DNA of 64,000 bases, taken from positions 248,001 to 312,000 of the forward strand of contig JABCPU010000028.1 of NCBI GenBank assembly GCA_016800925.1. The letters run 5' to 3'. A program made the translations under genes and the position numbers. This stretch comes from Suillus spraguei. Taxonomy: Eukaryota; Basidiomycota; Agaricomycetes; Boletales; Suillaceae. Shown here in pieces: positions 11,819 through 22,810 of this stretch. Position 1 is the stretch's first letter. Each line of letters begins with the position of its first letter. The notes under the pieces were generated by a model. That model had not been told where the DNA came from. It did no database searches and saw only the letters and a program-made list of their open reading frames with translations.

Positions 11819-14800
11819 ATGAGGCACCACCACCAACAATCCGCAATGCCTGTAGTACGCCAGTCTCACAGCATAGCTCGCTTAATCACCACAGCGTTGA
11901 GTCAGACCAGGAGGATATCATAAGGATAACTGGTGCAACAGACAATCACATTGGATATCTCGAGCGTGACCCAATTTCGTGGCCAGGACTCTATCAACAC
12001 ATTCAAGGAAATTCTTCAGCTTGCTGTCAAGCACGATGTTCGTGTTATCCCTCCTAATTTCATCTTTTTCTAGAAAAATTTTACAGGTCGATATGATTTA
12101 CTCGGCGGCGATCTATTTCACGAAAAACCGCCCCGTCACGCGACTGCTTATACCAAGTTATGGCTCTTCTCCGGGGAGTACACACTTGGTGACAAGCCTG
12201 TTCAACTTGAGCTCCTTAGCAATCCAGATGACGGGCAAGCAGAGGGATACAGGTACATTCGAATTTTATTGATCTTTCTGAATAAATGACCACGGCTCTC
12301 AGTTTTCCAGCGATTAACTACGAAGACCCAAATCTCAATGTTGCTATTCCTGTCTTCAGCATTCACGGTAACCACGACGATCCACAAGGTGCTGGACCTG
12401 TAAGTCGCATTCCTTCCCATAGATCCTTATGACTCAGAACGTAGCTTTCCCTTTGCTCTAATCCCCTCCTTCCCCTCTCAAACGTGAACACTCAATTATA
12501 TTTAACAGGAAGGTGCTCTCTGTGCGCTCGATGTTCTCTCTGTATCAGGACTCATAAACTACATGGGGAAGTTCGACCTCCACATCCAGTGCATCCAACC
12601 CGAACCCTATAGAGAATGATTCCGGTATACTCACGTTCTGCATGTGCGGTGACTCGACACTGATGACTTTTCTTTGCGCGATATGAACTATATTTCCATT
12701 GAATAACCATGAAATGGTACTTAGGTATATCCATCCGCCCTGTTCTCCTTCGCAAGGGTCAAACCCGCCTTGGACTGTATGGAGTTGGCAATGTCAAAGA
12801 TGCACGTATGCACTTCGAACTCCGCAGCAATCGTGTGCGGATGTACATGCCTAGCGACAAGGAAGATTGGTTCAATATCCTTGTGGTGCACCAAAATCGG
12901 TACGCGAATATTATCTACTGCCTATGCGTCCTACTTAGTTCATCACTTCGCGCGCGCGTCTTTACTCTTATGCATTCGTTCTCTTGCATCCTTCTGTTCC
13001 TTAAACTGATAATCAACGCTCATCGATAGTGTTCCCCACCCTCCAACCCCAGCTGTACCAGAAGGCCTCTTCGACGACTGTATCGACCTGGTCGTTTGGG
13101 GTCATGAGCACGATTGCCGCATTGTGCCTGAGCCCGTTGCTGGTCGTCCATACCACGTCACGCAGCCCGGGTCGAGTGTGGCTACGAGTTTGGGGAGGGT
13201 GAGGGATTGGAGAAGTGAGTGTCAGAGACTTCCCAGTTTTTCTCTGACTCATCATCCCTTTCCGTATCTAATAAAAAAAGGCATATAGCCTTGCTCCAAA
13301 TTCATAACAAAGAATTTGAGCTTAAACCTCTTCCCTTGCGCACCGTACGTCCGTTCATGTTGGGTGACGTTTCTCTTGCGGAGGCGGCAGAAGAGGAGGG
13401 GTTCGATGTGAGCGATCAAATCGCTGTGGGGAAGTTTTTGAGAGCAAGAGTGGGTCACCCTTCGTTCTCACTTGGCATGGCATGTAGGTTGCGAGCTCAC
13501 TGCATAATACAGGTAAACGCTCTGATTGACCAAGCGAACCAGTTATGGGACGAGCGCAATGCGCACGCGGTGGAAGAAGGCGAAGAGGAACTCCCACATA
13601 TGCTGCCACTTGTACGACTCAAGGTCCGTCCTCTACATACTACGACACAGAATGTGCAGACCACCCCCATACTGATAATCACAATGGTAGGTTGACACCA
13701 CTAATGTCCCAGCAATGTCCAATCCCATCCGATTCGGACAAGAATTTACTGGGCGGATTGCAAACCCACGCGACGTGCTCTCTTTCCACCGATCCAAAGC
13801 CCGCTCTGCTGCCTCCCGTACCGCAACCTCTGCGGACCAGCCCGAGCTGTCTATTGACGATCCAGACCTCACGACGAGCGAAAAATTGGCGAAAGTTCGC
13901 GTGCAAACATTGGTACAGGAGTATTTAGCAGCGCAGGAGCTGCAGGTCCTTGGTGAGGCAGGGATGAACGAGGCGATTAGGATGTTCGTAGAAAAGGATG
14001 ATGGATGGGCCATACAGACGTGAGTGTTGTTTTGTGCTTTTTGGAGTGTTTTTCTTAGAAGTTTGATCATGTCGTTCTGATGTCGTCACTCTCTTTGTCC
14101 TACTTTAATTCCCTGTGCTAATATTATGAGCTCATATAGGCACGTCTCGAGCGCTCTGCGCGCACTCATGAAAGGCGTACAGGAAAATGGGGAAGTAGAT
14201 GAGGAGGAGCTAGATGATGTTGTACGTTTCCAAGCTTACTTTTAACTTTTTACTGAACCCAAGCTGTTTCATGTAGCTCGTCAAATTGAAGGAGCAGCAC
14301 AACCAGGAGTACCTAGAAAAAGCAAAGATGGGGAAGACCGGCAAGGGAAAGGTGCATTCTATGTTGGCCCCACCTACTCCGTGAAATCGCACCTGATACC
14401 ATACTTTAGGGCAAAGAAAAAGCCTCCGCCCCGGCGGACTCCGACGCCGACTCAATGCTCATGGACATTGATGGTGGAGAAGAAGACGGATCAGATTTTG
14501 ACGAACCAGCACCCCCTCCAACAAAGAAGAAAGCTGCACCCGCAAAAAGGCCGTGCCGGCCAAGAAAGGGAGGGGAAAGAAGGCTGTTGCTGTGAGTTTA
14601 CAAACTGCGATGTGGTACATGGAGTACTGACGGGAATTAACGCAGAGTGAATCTGAGGACGTTATAGAATTAGACGATGTCGATGAGGAGGAAGACGAGG
14701 CACCACCGAAAGTTACCAAGAAGACAAATCGTGCCGCGGTATTGAGGTTGGTTCTGACCATGCCTTGACTGTCTACCACTAAAACCACCTTAACTTCAGC

Positions 14801-15027
14801 CAGCCCACAAAGAAAGCTCCTGCGAAGAAGATAAGCACAACAAAAGGGAAGGCATCATCATCCGGACAGGGTACATTGAGTTTCGCGCCGTCAGGGCGGT
14901 CCTCCACACGGACCGCGGCAACACGGGCAAGGGGCAAAATGGCCAATGTGGTAGGTCACGTTGTGGTATTTTTCATACTTTTCTCGATTGATTCTGTGAT
15001 TTGTAGGTCGAGGTAGATAGTGATTGA
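11819..15027 (+). CDS. MRE11: MRE11 double-strand-break repair nuclease, with frameshifts
   Basis: Nuclease subunit of the MRN complex, acting at DNA double-strand breaks and telomeres. Metal-binding motifs in order: [12 protein letters not shown] (about 11,925), GGDLFHE (about 12,105), [11 protein letters not shown] (about 12,358) and [11 protein letters not shown] (about 13,090), followed by [13 protein letters not shown]. Other family blocks are [52 protein letters not shown] and [12 protein letters not shown]. The C-terminal tail is Lys/Ala/Ser rich and acidic; stop TGA 15,025-15,027. The start is unresolved: ATG 11,819 or 11,846 is one base out of frame with the first motif. Indels at homopolymers occur at about 11,975, 12,094, 12,122-12,165 (three insertions that cancel) and 14,545. 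Confidence 0.88.
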
Positions 15028-15418
15028 TTTCATGGTTCCACATGTTGTGTTCTCAAGCCGAATATACTAAGAGAAGGCATTGTTACCAGATTACCGACTC
15101 TGAGGCACGCAGGTGCAACTGGTGGTTAGGTACGTCCATGAAATAGAAGTTACGGACAAGGACGCGCGGTCATAAGTTTAAGCTGTTCGTTAATTCTCGC
15201 GATAAACAATTTCACCTAGTTCGCTCATGAAATTGAGAGCTTGCTTACTTTGATTCTGCGAGGCGCGTAAGGTTTTGCCTTTGCAAAGGCTCCGAACCAA
15301 ATTCAAAAGGCCGTTTCTCAGTGACTAACACCGATATCCGGTTGCCGATAGGCTCACGCCTGGCGCTCAGGTCGATCATTCGTTTCATTCACCCTGAACG
15401 TGCCCAGAGAAAGTCCTG
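15028..15418. other. Spacer upstream of F-box gene
   Basis: This 390-bp intergenic stretch should contain the MRE11 3' end and the F-box promoter. No repeat or RNA gene is recognisable. Confidence 0.4.
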
Positions 15419-16465
15419 ATGCATGTGACTCTGGACGATCTGCCGCCCGAGATCTTACTCATCATAATCGCATACACACTCTCCGGTGAATCCATCCCAA
15501 GCAATATCCTGCGGGTCAATCGCCAGTTCCGCAATGCCGGCGTGGAATGGCTTTACAGGAACTTGTGCTTTCGCTCTCCAGAGCAGCTCAGGCTTTTTGC
15601 CCAGACGGGCGAGAATGCAGGGGTGGTGCTTCGCTCAATGACGGTTGACCTGACAGGCAAATCTGCGAGATCAGACGTCTGGCTACATCTTCGCGAGGCG
15701 TTGTGGAGGTGTCGCAACCATGCCGAGAAACCGGGGCTAGAGCAGGAGCAAATCCTACTGGAGGTTCTTTGTCTGAGACTCCATTCATACTCACGGGATG
15801 CTAGCCATCACCATGTGTTTGAAGAGGCACTGTCTGTTGCTAAGTGAGTGGATAATAATGGATGTCTTCCCAGAGGTGCATCGCCCTGATGCAAAAAAAA
15901 TTGTATTCCGCAGTCCCCGAGTATTTCGGTGGACGGGACCTGACCCGGATCACCACTTTTCTACGGCAGTGCGTGTGTTCTAAAAAAATCTTGGGTGAAG
16001 AGTTCTGACGGAAAATTTAAGATCGTCGCACCCATCGCAAGCCGCCTGTGTAGAATATTTGGTACCTGGTCAAACATTCAAGATATTACGGTCACTAACA
16101 TCACATTCTCCGTTGACCCGGACGGTTCGGTGATGCCATTGCTCCCAGAGATTCCCAGTCTTCGCACTCTCTATGTAGGTCAAGCAACGTTTCTGAATGC
16201 AGGGTCTGTGGCGGCGATCTTCTGTGTCAATAAAATGGCGAGCCTAGAGAGGGTGAGGCTGGTGGATGCCTACTGTGAGAGTATTTGGGGCTCCAGAATT
16301 CGAAGGTCGGATATCGAGAAGGCAGCCCAAATCATTATGCTTCCCCAGGATGCGGTACAATACGAAAGTGTCATTTCACGCATTCGGAAGCTACTTACAT
16401 GCGAGAAGAAGACGGAGCGTATCATCGGAGGGGATTGGGTGGAGGGCAGTATCTTCCTGGTTTGA
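15419..16465 (+). CDS. F-box protein
   Basis: ATG at 15,419 (MHVTLDDLPPEILLIIIAYT) starts an N-terminal F-box: LxDLPPEIL, then ILRVNRQFRNAGVEWLYRNL, the usual helical pattern that docks Skp1 in SCF ubiquitin ligases. After a probable intron around 15,845-15,880 the frame continues with RVFRWTGPDPDHHF. After a second break (about 15,970-16,050) a leucine-rich part follows (SNIQDITVTNITF, PLLPEIPSLRTLYVG, MASLERVRLVDAY), ending at TGA 16,463-16,465. The substrate cannot be inferred. The exon borders in the middle are uncertain; an A8 run near 15,894 may also hide an indel. Agaricomycetes have many such genes. Confidence 0.75.
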
Positions 16466-16559
16466 GCGCATTGAAGTAGAGGTAGAAGTAGAGATATACA
16501 CAGACAGAGACAAAGGTAGAGGGCGGTAGTGCATTGCAGTACACATTGCCAGAAGAACA

Positions 16560-17281
16560 TTATATCTCGACTTCTCGAATACCGCTTTTGTCAACTACTT
16601 TGACCTTGTATTTGCCTGGGTCAACCACCAGACGCTTCGACACCTCATTAATGCAACGTTTCAGGGTGGCAAGACCTTCTTCCAGGGATGCTTCTGGATC
16701 GTGGTAACTAAGTAAGAACGGTCAGCGTACCATTTCACTAAGCAGCAAGACTGATAGACTGATATGTAGAAAGACGGCAAGGAGAAACAACGTACCGGTC
16801 AAGCAAACTCAGCGCAAAGTAACTACCATATCCATGCGCAGCGAATGGTACTTCCACTGCTGTCCCCAAGTAATCAATCCAATACAAGTTTGGTGTGTGC
16901 GAAGACGTATCATATCCGCCCAGCAGCAAGTTAACTGAGTACGCGTTTCGTGATCTCAGAGATTCTGCTATTGAACGGCGAATCCAGGATGCAGCCGCGG
17001 CTGGGCGAAGAGGATACAAATTACGGATTTGGTACAGACGAATGTTGCGCTCGACGTATTCTGCGAACTGGACGGTATCGCCTGTGCATTGTCAGAAATA
17101 ATAAAATGGTCATATCAGGTTTATGCTAACCTGGTTCACCCGAATATGCCATGAGAAGATGAGGACTGAGCTCCTTAATTTTGTCTTGGTCAACCTGCAT
17201 CTTGACGATGGATCGGGCGGCAGTGGTGTCAGCAGCCACGATCACGTAGCCTTTGCCAGTTAACGCAAATGATGTTTCCAT
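16560..17281 (-). CDS. 20S proteasome beta subunit, PSMB2/Pre1 (beta-4) type
   Basis: A non-catalytic beta-ring subunit of the 20S core. ATG at 17,281 gives METSFALTGKGYVIVAADTT, with KMQVDQDKIKELSPHLLMAY right after, the diagnostic N terminus of this subunit: no cleavable propeptide and no catalytic Thr1. Next come SGEPGDTVQFAEYVERNI, NAYSVNLLLGGYD, and PNLYWIDYLG with AHGYGSYFALSLLDR; the gene ends GIREVEI at 16,560-16,562. Introns are clean: about 17,083-17,131 (GTTAGC...ACAG) and about 16,712-16,796 (GTACGT...TTAG). No frameshifts, in contrast to the genes between 7.6 and 15 kb. Confidence 0.9.
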
Positions 17282-19624
17282 GTTGTACTTGTGGTGGTTT
17301 GAGGTTCAAGGACGCGTATACTACTTGGAGGACACGACGCGCGTCACATTCAATTTTTGCCCAATTTGTTAGCCAACTCCCTTAGCAATGAAAATGCCAG
17401 AAATAATGGTTGCCTTAACGGGAAGGTCTGCATACTACCGTACTGGTATTGTTCTAGCAGACCCTAGAGTTAACCTTAAGAATCGCCTTTTTTTGTCTGG
17501 GCAAACCTGAGCGGGCATGCAGGCCCTCCATATCCCTGAAAATTCCTGCGCTCTATCGGTTCCCCGCGTTTTACATCTTCGAATGAGGTGATCCTGAACA
17601 CAAACGTTTTTGTGTTCGAATCAGAAAGATGACGGGTCTTACAGGACCTCTCATTCTTTGCTATGTACTTGCTGCGGGTCCCTGCGAACTTCCATCCGCC
17701 CCTGTTTGCGAGGTATGCTACCCTTTTTTTTCCCTTGAAAACCGATGCGATACTGTGATAAGCCGGCTGCGGCGGTCTCGGTATCTACAGCGTTGTAAAT
17801 ATTTTGTTTTTCTTCAATCAGTCATCCATCAGCAAAAAAAAAAAAAGACCGAACGCATCGCATTGATCACCATCGTAAGCAGTATTGATCATTCGTCAGT
17901 TACTCTAGGTTGTTGTGTGCTCACTCCTTTCGCATAAACAAGCGAAGCCGGACCCATGACCAACCCATGACTCCAAATTTCCCTGCAGTCCCCCGCGGTC
18001 AGCCGCCGAGGGGCCCGGCGACACCTCTGAACGCCGCCTACGGTCAGTTTATTTCCATTTGTTCCCCTTCGTATATCTGAGCTCATCACCGATATTGTGA
18101 GATGGTGTTTCGCGCTTGACTGTAACTAAACTTTTTTGGCGAACAGTTGAGTCGTGAGACCATTGCGTGTTGTGGGGTAAGCTGTGATAAGAACATACTT
18201 GTAATGTTATCTGATCGCTTGCCGATCACCACTTTGAATATGAACCTCGTCCCCGGCGATGTTAGTAGTGCCCATGACCCGAACCCGGTGCAAACAGACT
18301 CACGTTCAACTACCTCTTGATGAGTGACCGACAAGAGATCCAATTAAATATCCAGAAATATTTACATCACCTTCAATGTCAATCGATACATGCTGTGGAC
18401 AACGTGTGCTACGGTGATAGATTAGCCTAAGGTTATCTATTATACTCCTGGCAAAGTTTAGATATGCACGACCAATCGATTCTGAATGAAGAACACGGGG
18501 ATCTCTATCAGAATAACAGCGCAAGAACCCATTTTGCTAATTTGAATATTAAACCTAAAGCTTGAGGTTTGAAGAGGAGTCCGTTGTTTTCTGTGCACAG
18601 CTTATCCGGAAGTCGTGTCATATGGCAGGTTCTATCTAGTACCTTACGTTTTGTTGCTTCGGAATCAATCTGACACGTATACAGTTTGTACTTTGTATTA
18701 CGACCGAAATGTAATCGTGTACTGCAGTGAGAAGGTTGGGAGACTTGTGAAGACTGCACTTGGTTGCGTTTGCAGGCCAGTGGTAACCGAAAAGATACCC
18801 CTGTTGATGAAAGGAAGTTGTGAACCATTAACTTGGGGAGACGTTGACGTGAGGATGACACCATGGGTCAGTGACAGTAGGATACCGGGTTCTCTCGATA
18901 GAAGGTTCCGTGTGTGATTGAGGATCAGAAAACCGCCTTGAATCCTCATAAAAGTCTTGATTCACCCGTTTAGTACCCTGACCTCTAAAAATTGGTTAGT
19001 CTACATCTATCGATGCTGGATACACGCGGATCTTAAGGACAGCCTTGGTGAATGTTGACCGGGATAAGCAAGTGATTCACACGTTCTCTGTTCCGCCGGT
19101 CTCACAGTGCTCATCACTTCAACGTGGCCGCATCTTCAACTTGGGAATTTGTTGGGTGGATCCCTTAGAATTAGGAAGCTTTACGATGAAGATGATGAAC
19201 ACGCAATCATTTCGCAAGGGTATCACTCACAAGTTGGGATGGCACAAGCTCAGACTACTGCTGTACTTTGTAAAAATAAAGTTAGTATCAATGAAATGTG
19301 TATGCTGCCCTATCAAGTACGTGATTTGAATATGGTTCGACTCACCCATAGCCTGACTCGGATTCACAGGGAACTTGTTGCATCCCTGGTTGCACTCCAA
19401 TTTAGACTCACGTGGATTACCAAATTCCACGCATAGCGTGTCTGGAATTCGGAACTGACAACCAACTTCAAACCCGCCATCAAGAAGTTTATTCAAAAAC
19501 ACGCCAAACTTCTCATTACGCCAGCAAAACCATTTAAATATAGCCAAGCGATGTGGCTCAACCCATTCGATAAATATCGGGTCGAGGTATGCCAATTTGT
19601 TCAACTATTCAAGCCTGTTGAGTC
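17282..19624. other. Long region with no confident gene
   Basis: A small open frame at 17,629 (MTGLTGPLILCYVLAAG) resembles a signal peptide but has no recognisable continuation. Frames at 19,107-19,436 (+) and 19,227-19,604 (-) are open for 110-125 codons, overlap each other and match nothing I recognise. A perfect 9-bp-arm hairpin (GAACACAAA/TTTGTGTTC) sits at 17,596-17,617. A poly-A run lies at about 17,834. One or two lineage-specific genes may be hidden here. Confidence 0.4.
17596..17617. other. Short perfect inverted repeat (hairpin)
   Basis: GAACACAAA, a CGTTT-type loop, then TTTGTGTTC, just upstream of the small ORF at 17,629. It may be a binding site or chance; no role is assigned. 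Confidence 0.35.
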
Positions 19625-20530
19625 ATGTCGCCCTCTAGGTCATCTCCTGTTTACGCTAGCTCTGCCTCCCCTGCTTATAACTCATATACCCCTTCATCCT
19701 CATCCTCTTCATCCTCTTCCGAGAACTTCATCTATGGCGGCTCATCCCCCTACACACCACCCCGTCAGGTATGGGTAGACCCAAAAAACTTGGCCAACTG
19801 TGGGGATGCATCCCAGATACAGGGCAACGTATCCCCATACGTCAAGCAGCTTATCCTCAACACATTCATTGCGTATGGGGCTGGTGATGAGCACTGTTTT
19901 GGTCATTCTGTTGCCAAGGCAGTCAAGTTTGTCGACATTAGTGCTCATGAAAGCCACGAAAAGCAAGGCCGTATGGAGGCAACGACCGTCGCAGAAATCC
20001 TTGTTTCAAAAAGTATGTCAGCATGTACAAGGCATATTTAGCGAGTACTCACAAGTCGCTTAGGCATGTTGAATGGTGCGGGAATGCTCCACGGAGGTTG
20101 TCTGGCGTTTCTTATCGACAAGTCAGTACAGAGTAGTTTGGCACTCTTCGGAATGTGCTGACAAGACTATCATAGCTGCTGTAGCACTCCATTAGTCACT
20201 CTGGGACTCATAAAAAACATTAATGGAGTCGGAGTCACTCAGTCGATGAACATCATGTTTCATTCCCCTGCACCAGTGTACGTTGGTATCACCATCTACT
20301 ATCACCACCTACTCACCTTTATCATTAGTGGATCGTGTTTGCGTATCACCAGCACTTCAATTGCTATGGGCGGCCGAATTATGAGCGCTCGATGCGAGGT
20401 CTGTATTCTTGCTCAATTGATCGACGATTAATTAATGATTTTCTCTGCTCAGGTCATTAACAAAAAAACGGGCAGTGTAGTTGCCTCAGCATACCTCAAC
20501 AAAATGCAACCTACCATTTCAAAACTTTGA
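19625..20530 (+). CDS. Hotdog-fold thioesterase (PaaI/ACOT13-like)
   Basis: Likely an acyl-CoA thioesterase. ATG at 19,625 begins a Ser/Tyr-rich low-complexity N terminus (YTPSSSSSSSSSENF), followed by VSPYVKQLILNTFI and GRMEATTVAEILVSK. The hotdog core motif GAGMLHGGCLAFLID (about 20,078-20,118) is the standard H-G-G active-site helix. Then come STPLVTLGLIKN, GVGVTQSMNIMFHSPAPV and ITSTSIAMGGRIMSARCEV, with final GSVVASAYLNKMQPT; TGA at 20,528-20,530. Introns fit GT-AG at about 20,012-20,062, 20,120-20,175, 20,280-20,330 and 20,399-20,453. All joins keep frame. Substrate unknown. Confidence 0.85.
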
Positions 20531-22783
20531 TAGTTTCCTCTCTTTCCTGTTATTGACTCATGATAGACACTGTATCGAAAGCAATATCTCCTCGCATGTA
20601 CCGAATCAAGTATAATCAACACGCTTGTATGATCACAGATACTGTATCCGTTGGGATTTCATGGTGGTACATACAAACATTTAGACATTGGGTTTTCACG
20701 TGGGTACATACAAAAATTTAGACACGACATGGGGCAAGCCGCGGTGTTATTTCTAACTAGAATGTGATGATGATATCTCTCTCGCTATGCATTTTAAGGT
20801 TCGATTCTGACAAGGTGATTTCTAAAGCTCATCAAGCATGGTGGTGTTGCAGCTTCAACATCGGCCGACGGACCGAACCATGAATACATATACATTCACA
20901 AATCTAGGAACATGAACGAAAGAGGAAATTAATAGAGACTCAGCCTGCACCGTGAGGACGCGAGCATCCCTGAATAGCCATCTCAGGAGTATCCCGATTG
21001 AATACCGTTCTTGCGGTGAGTCTTTTCCAGCCTGACATGGGCCGATCAGAAGAAGCTCAGCTGTTAACGGCAATCTCCGCACTAAGGGGGGGCTTCGTGG
21101 AGGATGACCAAGCGCGTATCCCAGCTACGACCCCGGATATCGCCCGCTCGCTGTATGTATTGAGCTGAGCGTCGATGAGTGGGGAGGAATTCGACGAGAA
21201 TGTTGCCGTCGATCGTAGTCGATGATGGCACGTAGTACGCTACCTTTGAGGCACATCATTGTAACGCCTCGGGTAAGCAGGAAACTGACTTCGGCTGTTG
21301 CGTGTCCTATAAAGCCGAAAGCTGAGTCTGACTCTGGGATACTTGAGCTCCTGCCAAAAAATCGCGTATCCCAGAGCGAGGATTCTTGCGTGGAGTTAGC
21401 GCCTGATGCGAGGAGTACGAGATGTCGTGATTTTTGTATCTTATTGTGCCGTTATTGAGCTCTGCAGCAGCTTGGTAACTCGAATTTTGGAAATAAAAAC
21501 AATCCTTTCGTGGTACAGTGTACAGCGAGTACCATCCAGCGATGTATACAGCTAAGAAAACGGTGCAGAAAACACGTCTTGGCTTCAAACGCGCCTCCTC
21601 GGCCGTCGATCTTTGATCACGTGACATGGAAATTCCCGTATGTATCAAGGCTTATACTATGAAGCGACATTTTGGAGCAAGAGCCACGTTGTGTCGTGGA
21701 TATAGGTAGCATCAACTCAATCCTTCCAATGCCACGTTTGACGCGATGTGCCTTCCATCGGTGGGAACGTTGAAGTGATTGCAGTTCTCTGCTGTGAACA
21801 TCACTTTTAAAATTATAATAGGATATGATGAGAATACTGAAATTGCAGACCATGATAAATATACATCTCATCGCTCGTGCGATAGTTTTTAGAGATAAAG
21901 TAAAGAGTATCCTGATCTAGTGATAAGATAGAACTCTAACGGTCGTCGGTCGAAGGATTTCGAGCCGTATTCTTACCGCCGTCTAGGGCTGAGAAGCAAT
22001 CCATGACGGGATTTTACGATGATCGAAGAAATATTGCTGTAGCGTCGCAAGACGGCAGCCGCCAGCTTCCGCCATAAAGAACACGCATACGACACTGGTG
22101 AGAAAGCAGAATTTGGCGCTAGAAGGAGAGCAACGATGTAGCGTTGGAAGACAGTAGCCGCTGGCTTCGGCTAGTCTAAGAGAACGCGTGTAATGTAATG
22201 GAGCGGTGAGAATGTGGAATGCAAGCGAATCTTGGAGGCTGGAGCTGCGAGACAGGAACCATCAATCCAAGGAACCAGAGTTGGTTGCGGAACTTTGGTG
22301 GAACACCAGGACTTATAGTTGGTTGTGCGGGATTGTGCTTTATTAGATATGGAATTTTGAGCGCTCAGTGCCATATAACGGACCTAATGGGACAAGGGGT
22401 CACCACACTGAATTCTGCTATCGACCCTTAGTCAACACCAAGCTTTCGAGTGTGCTTCCTCGAGATACCTAATCCTATTGATTGACATCCATGAGAAAGT
22501 GCATCAGTAACGTTGTTCCGTTGATCAAAACGTCAGGTCACTACCTAGGGGTCCTGATGTGCCTCCATCGAACCGCTCAACACCCAAGCTGACATTCTGA
22601 CAAGACTTCGAAAGAAGCAGTCTCAGGAGGTTGTGCATCAAGGGACGAGGTCATGTGTTCACACTTGAAAGCGCAGTCAGATGAGGCAGTCTGATAATAA
22701 ATTTCCCACAAGGGGAGTAAACTTCATGAGGTCGTTAAAGACATGAATAAACTAAACCAGGCAGAAACTAAGCCGCACTATGC
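20531..22783. other. Gene-poor spacer before the duplicated block
   Basis: No coding region is supported; scattered short open frames lack protein-like features. The string GCGTATCCCAG occurs twice (about 21,114 and 21,364). A tandem duplication lies at 22,039-22,226 (listed separately). Confidence 0.45.
22039..22226. repeat. Diverged tandem duplication, two units of about 90-100 bp
   Basis: Units at about 22,039-22,137 and 22,138-22,226 share TAGCGT, then GGAAGACAGTAGCCGCTGGC versus a CAAGACGGCAGCCGCCAGC form, then AGAACACGC/GAACGCGTG and CGGTGAGAA/TGGTGAGAA. Differences are mostly transitions. Confidence 0.6.
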
Positions 22784-22810
22784 CACACTTCTAGTCAACT
22801 AGCTCGCTAA

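Noticed and set aside
13633..14070. Minus-strand 145-codon frame
   Set aside because: It is antisense to MRE11 exons, whose protein similarity is clear.
15235..15310. Possible tRNA gene near GCGAGGCGCGTAAGG
   Set aside because: A B-box-like string is present but no cloverleaf could be paired by eye.
19227..19604. Open frame of 125 codons on the minus strand as a gene
   Set aside because: It overlaps an equally open plus-strand frame, has no recognisable domain, and no clear splice partners; kept only as a note on the spacer.
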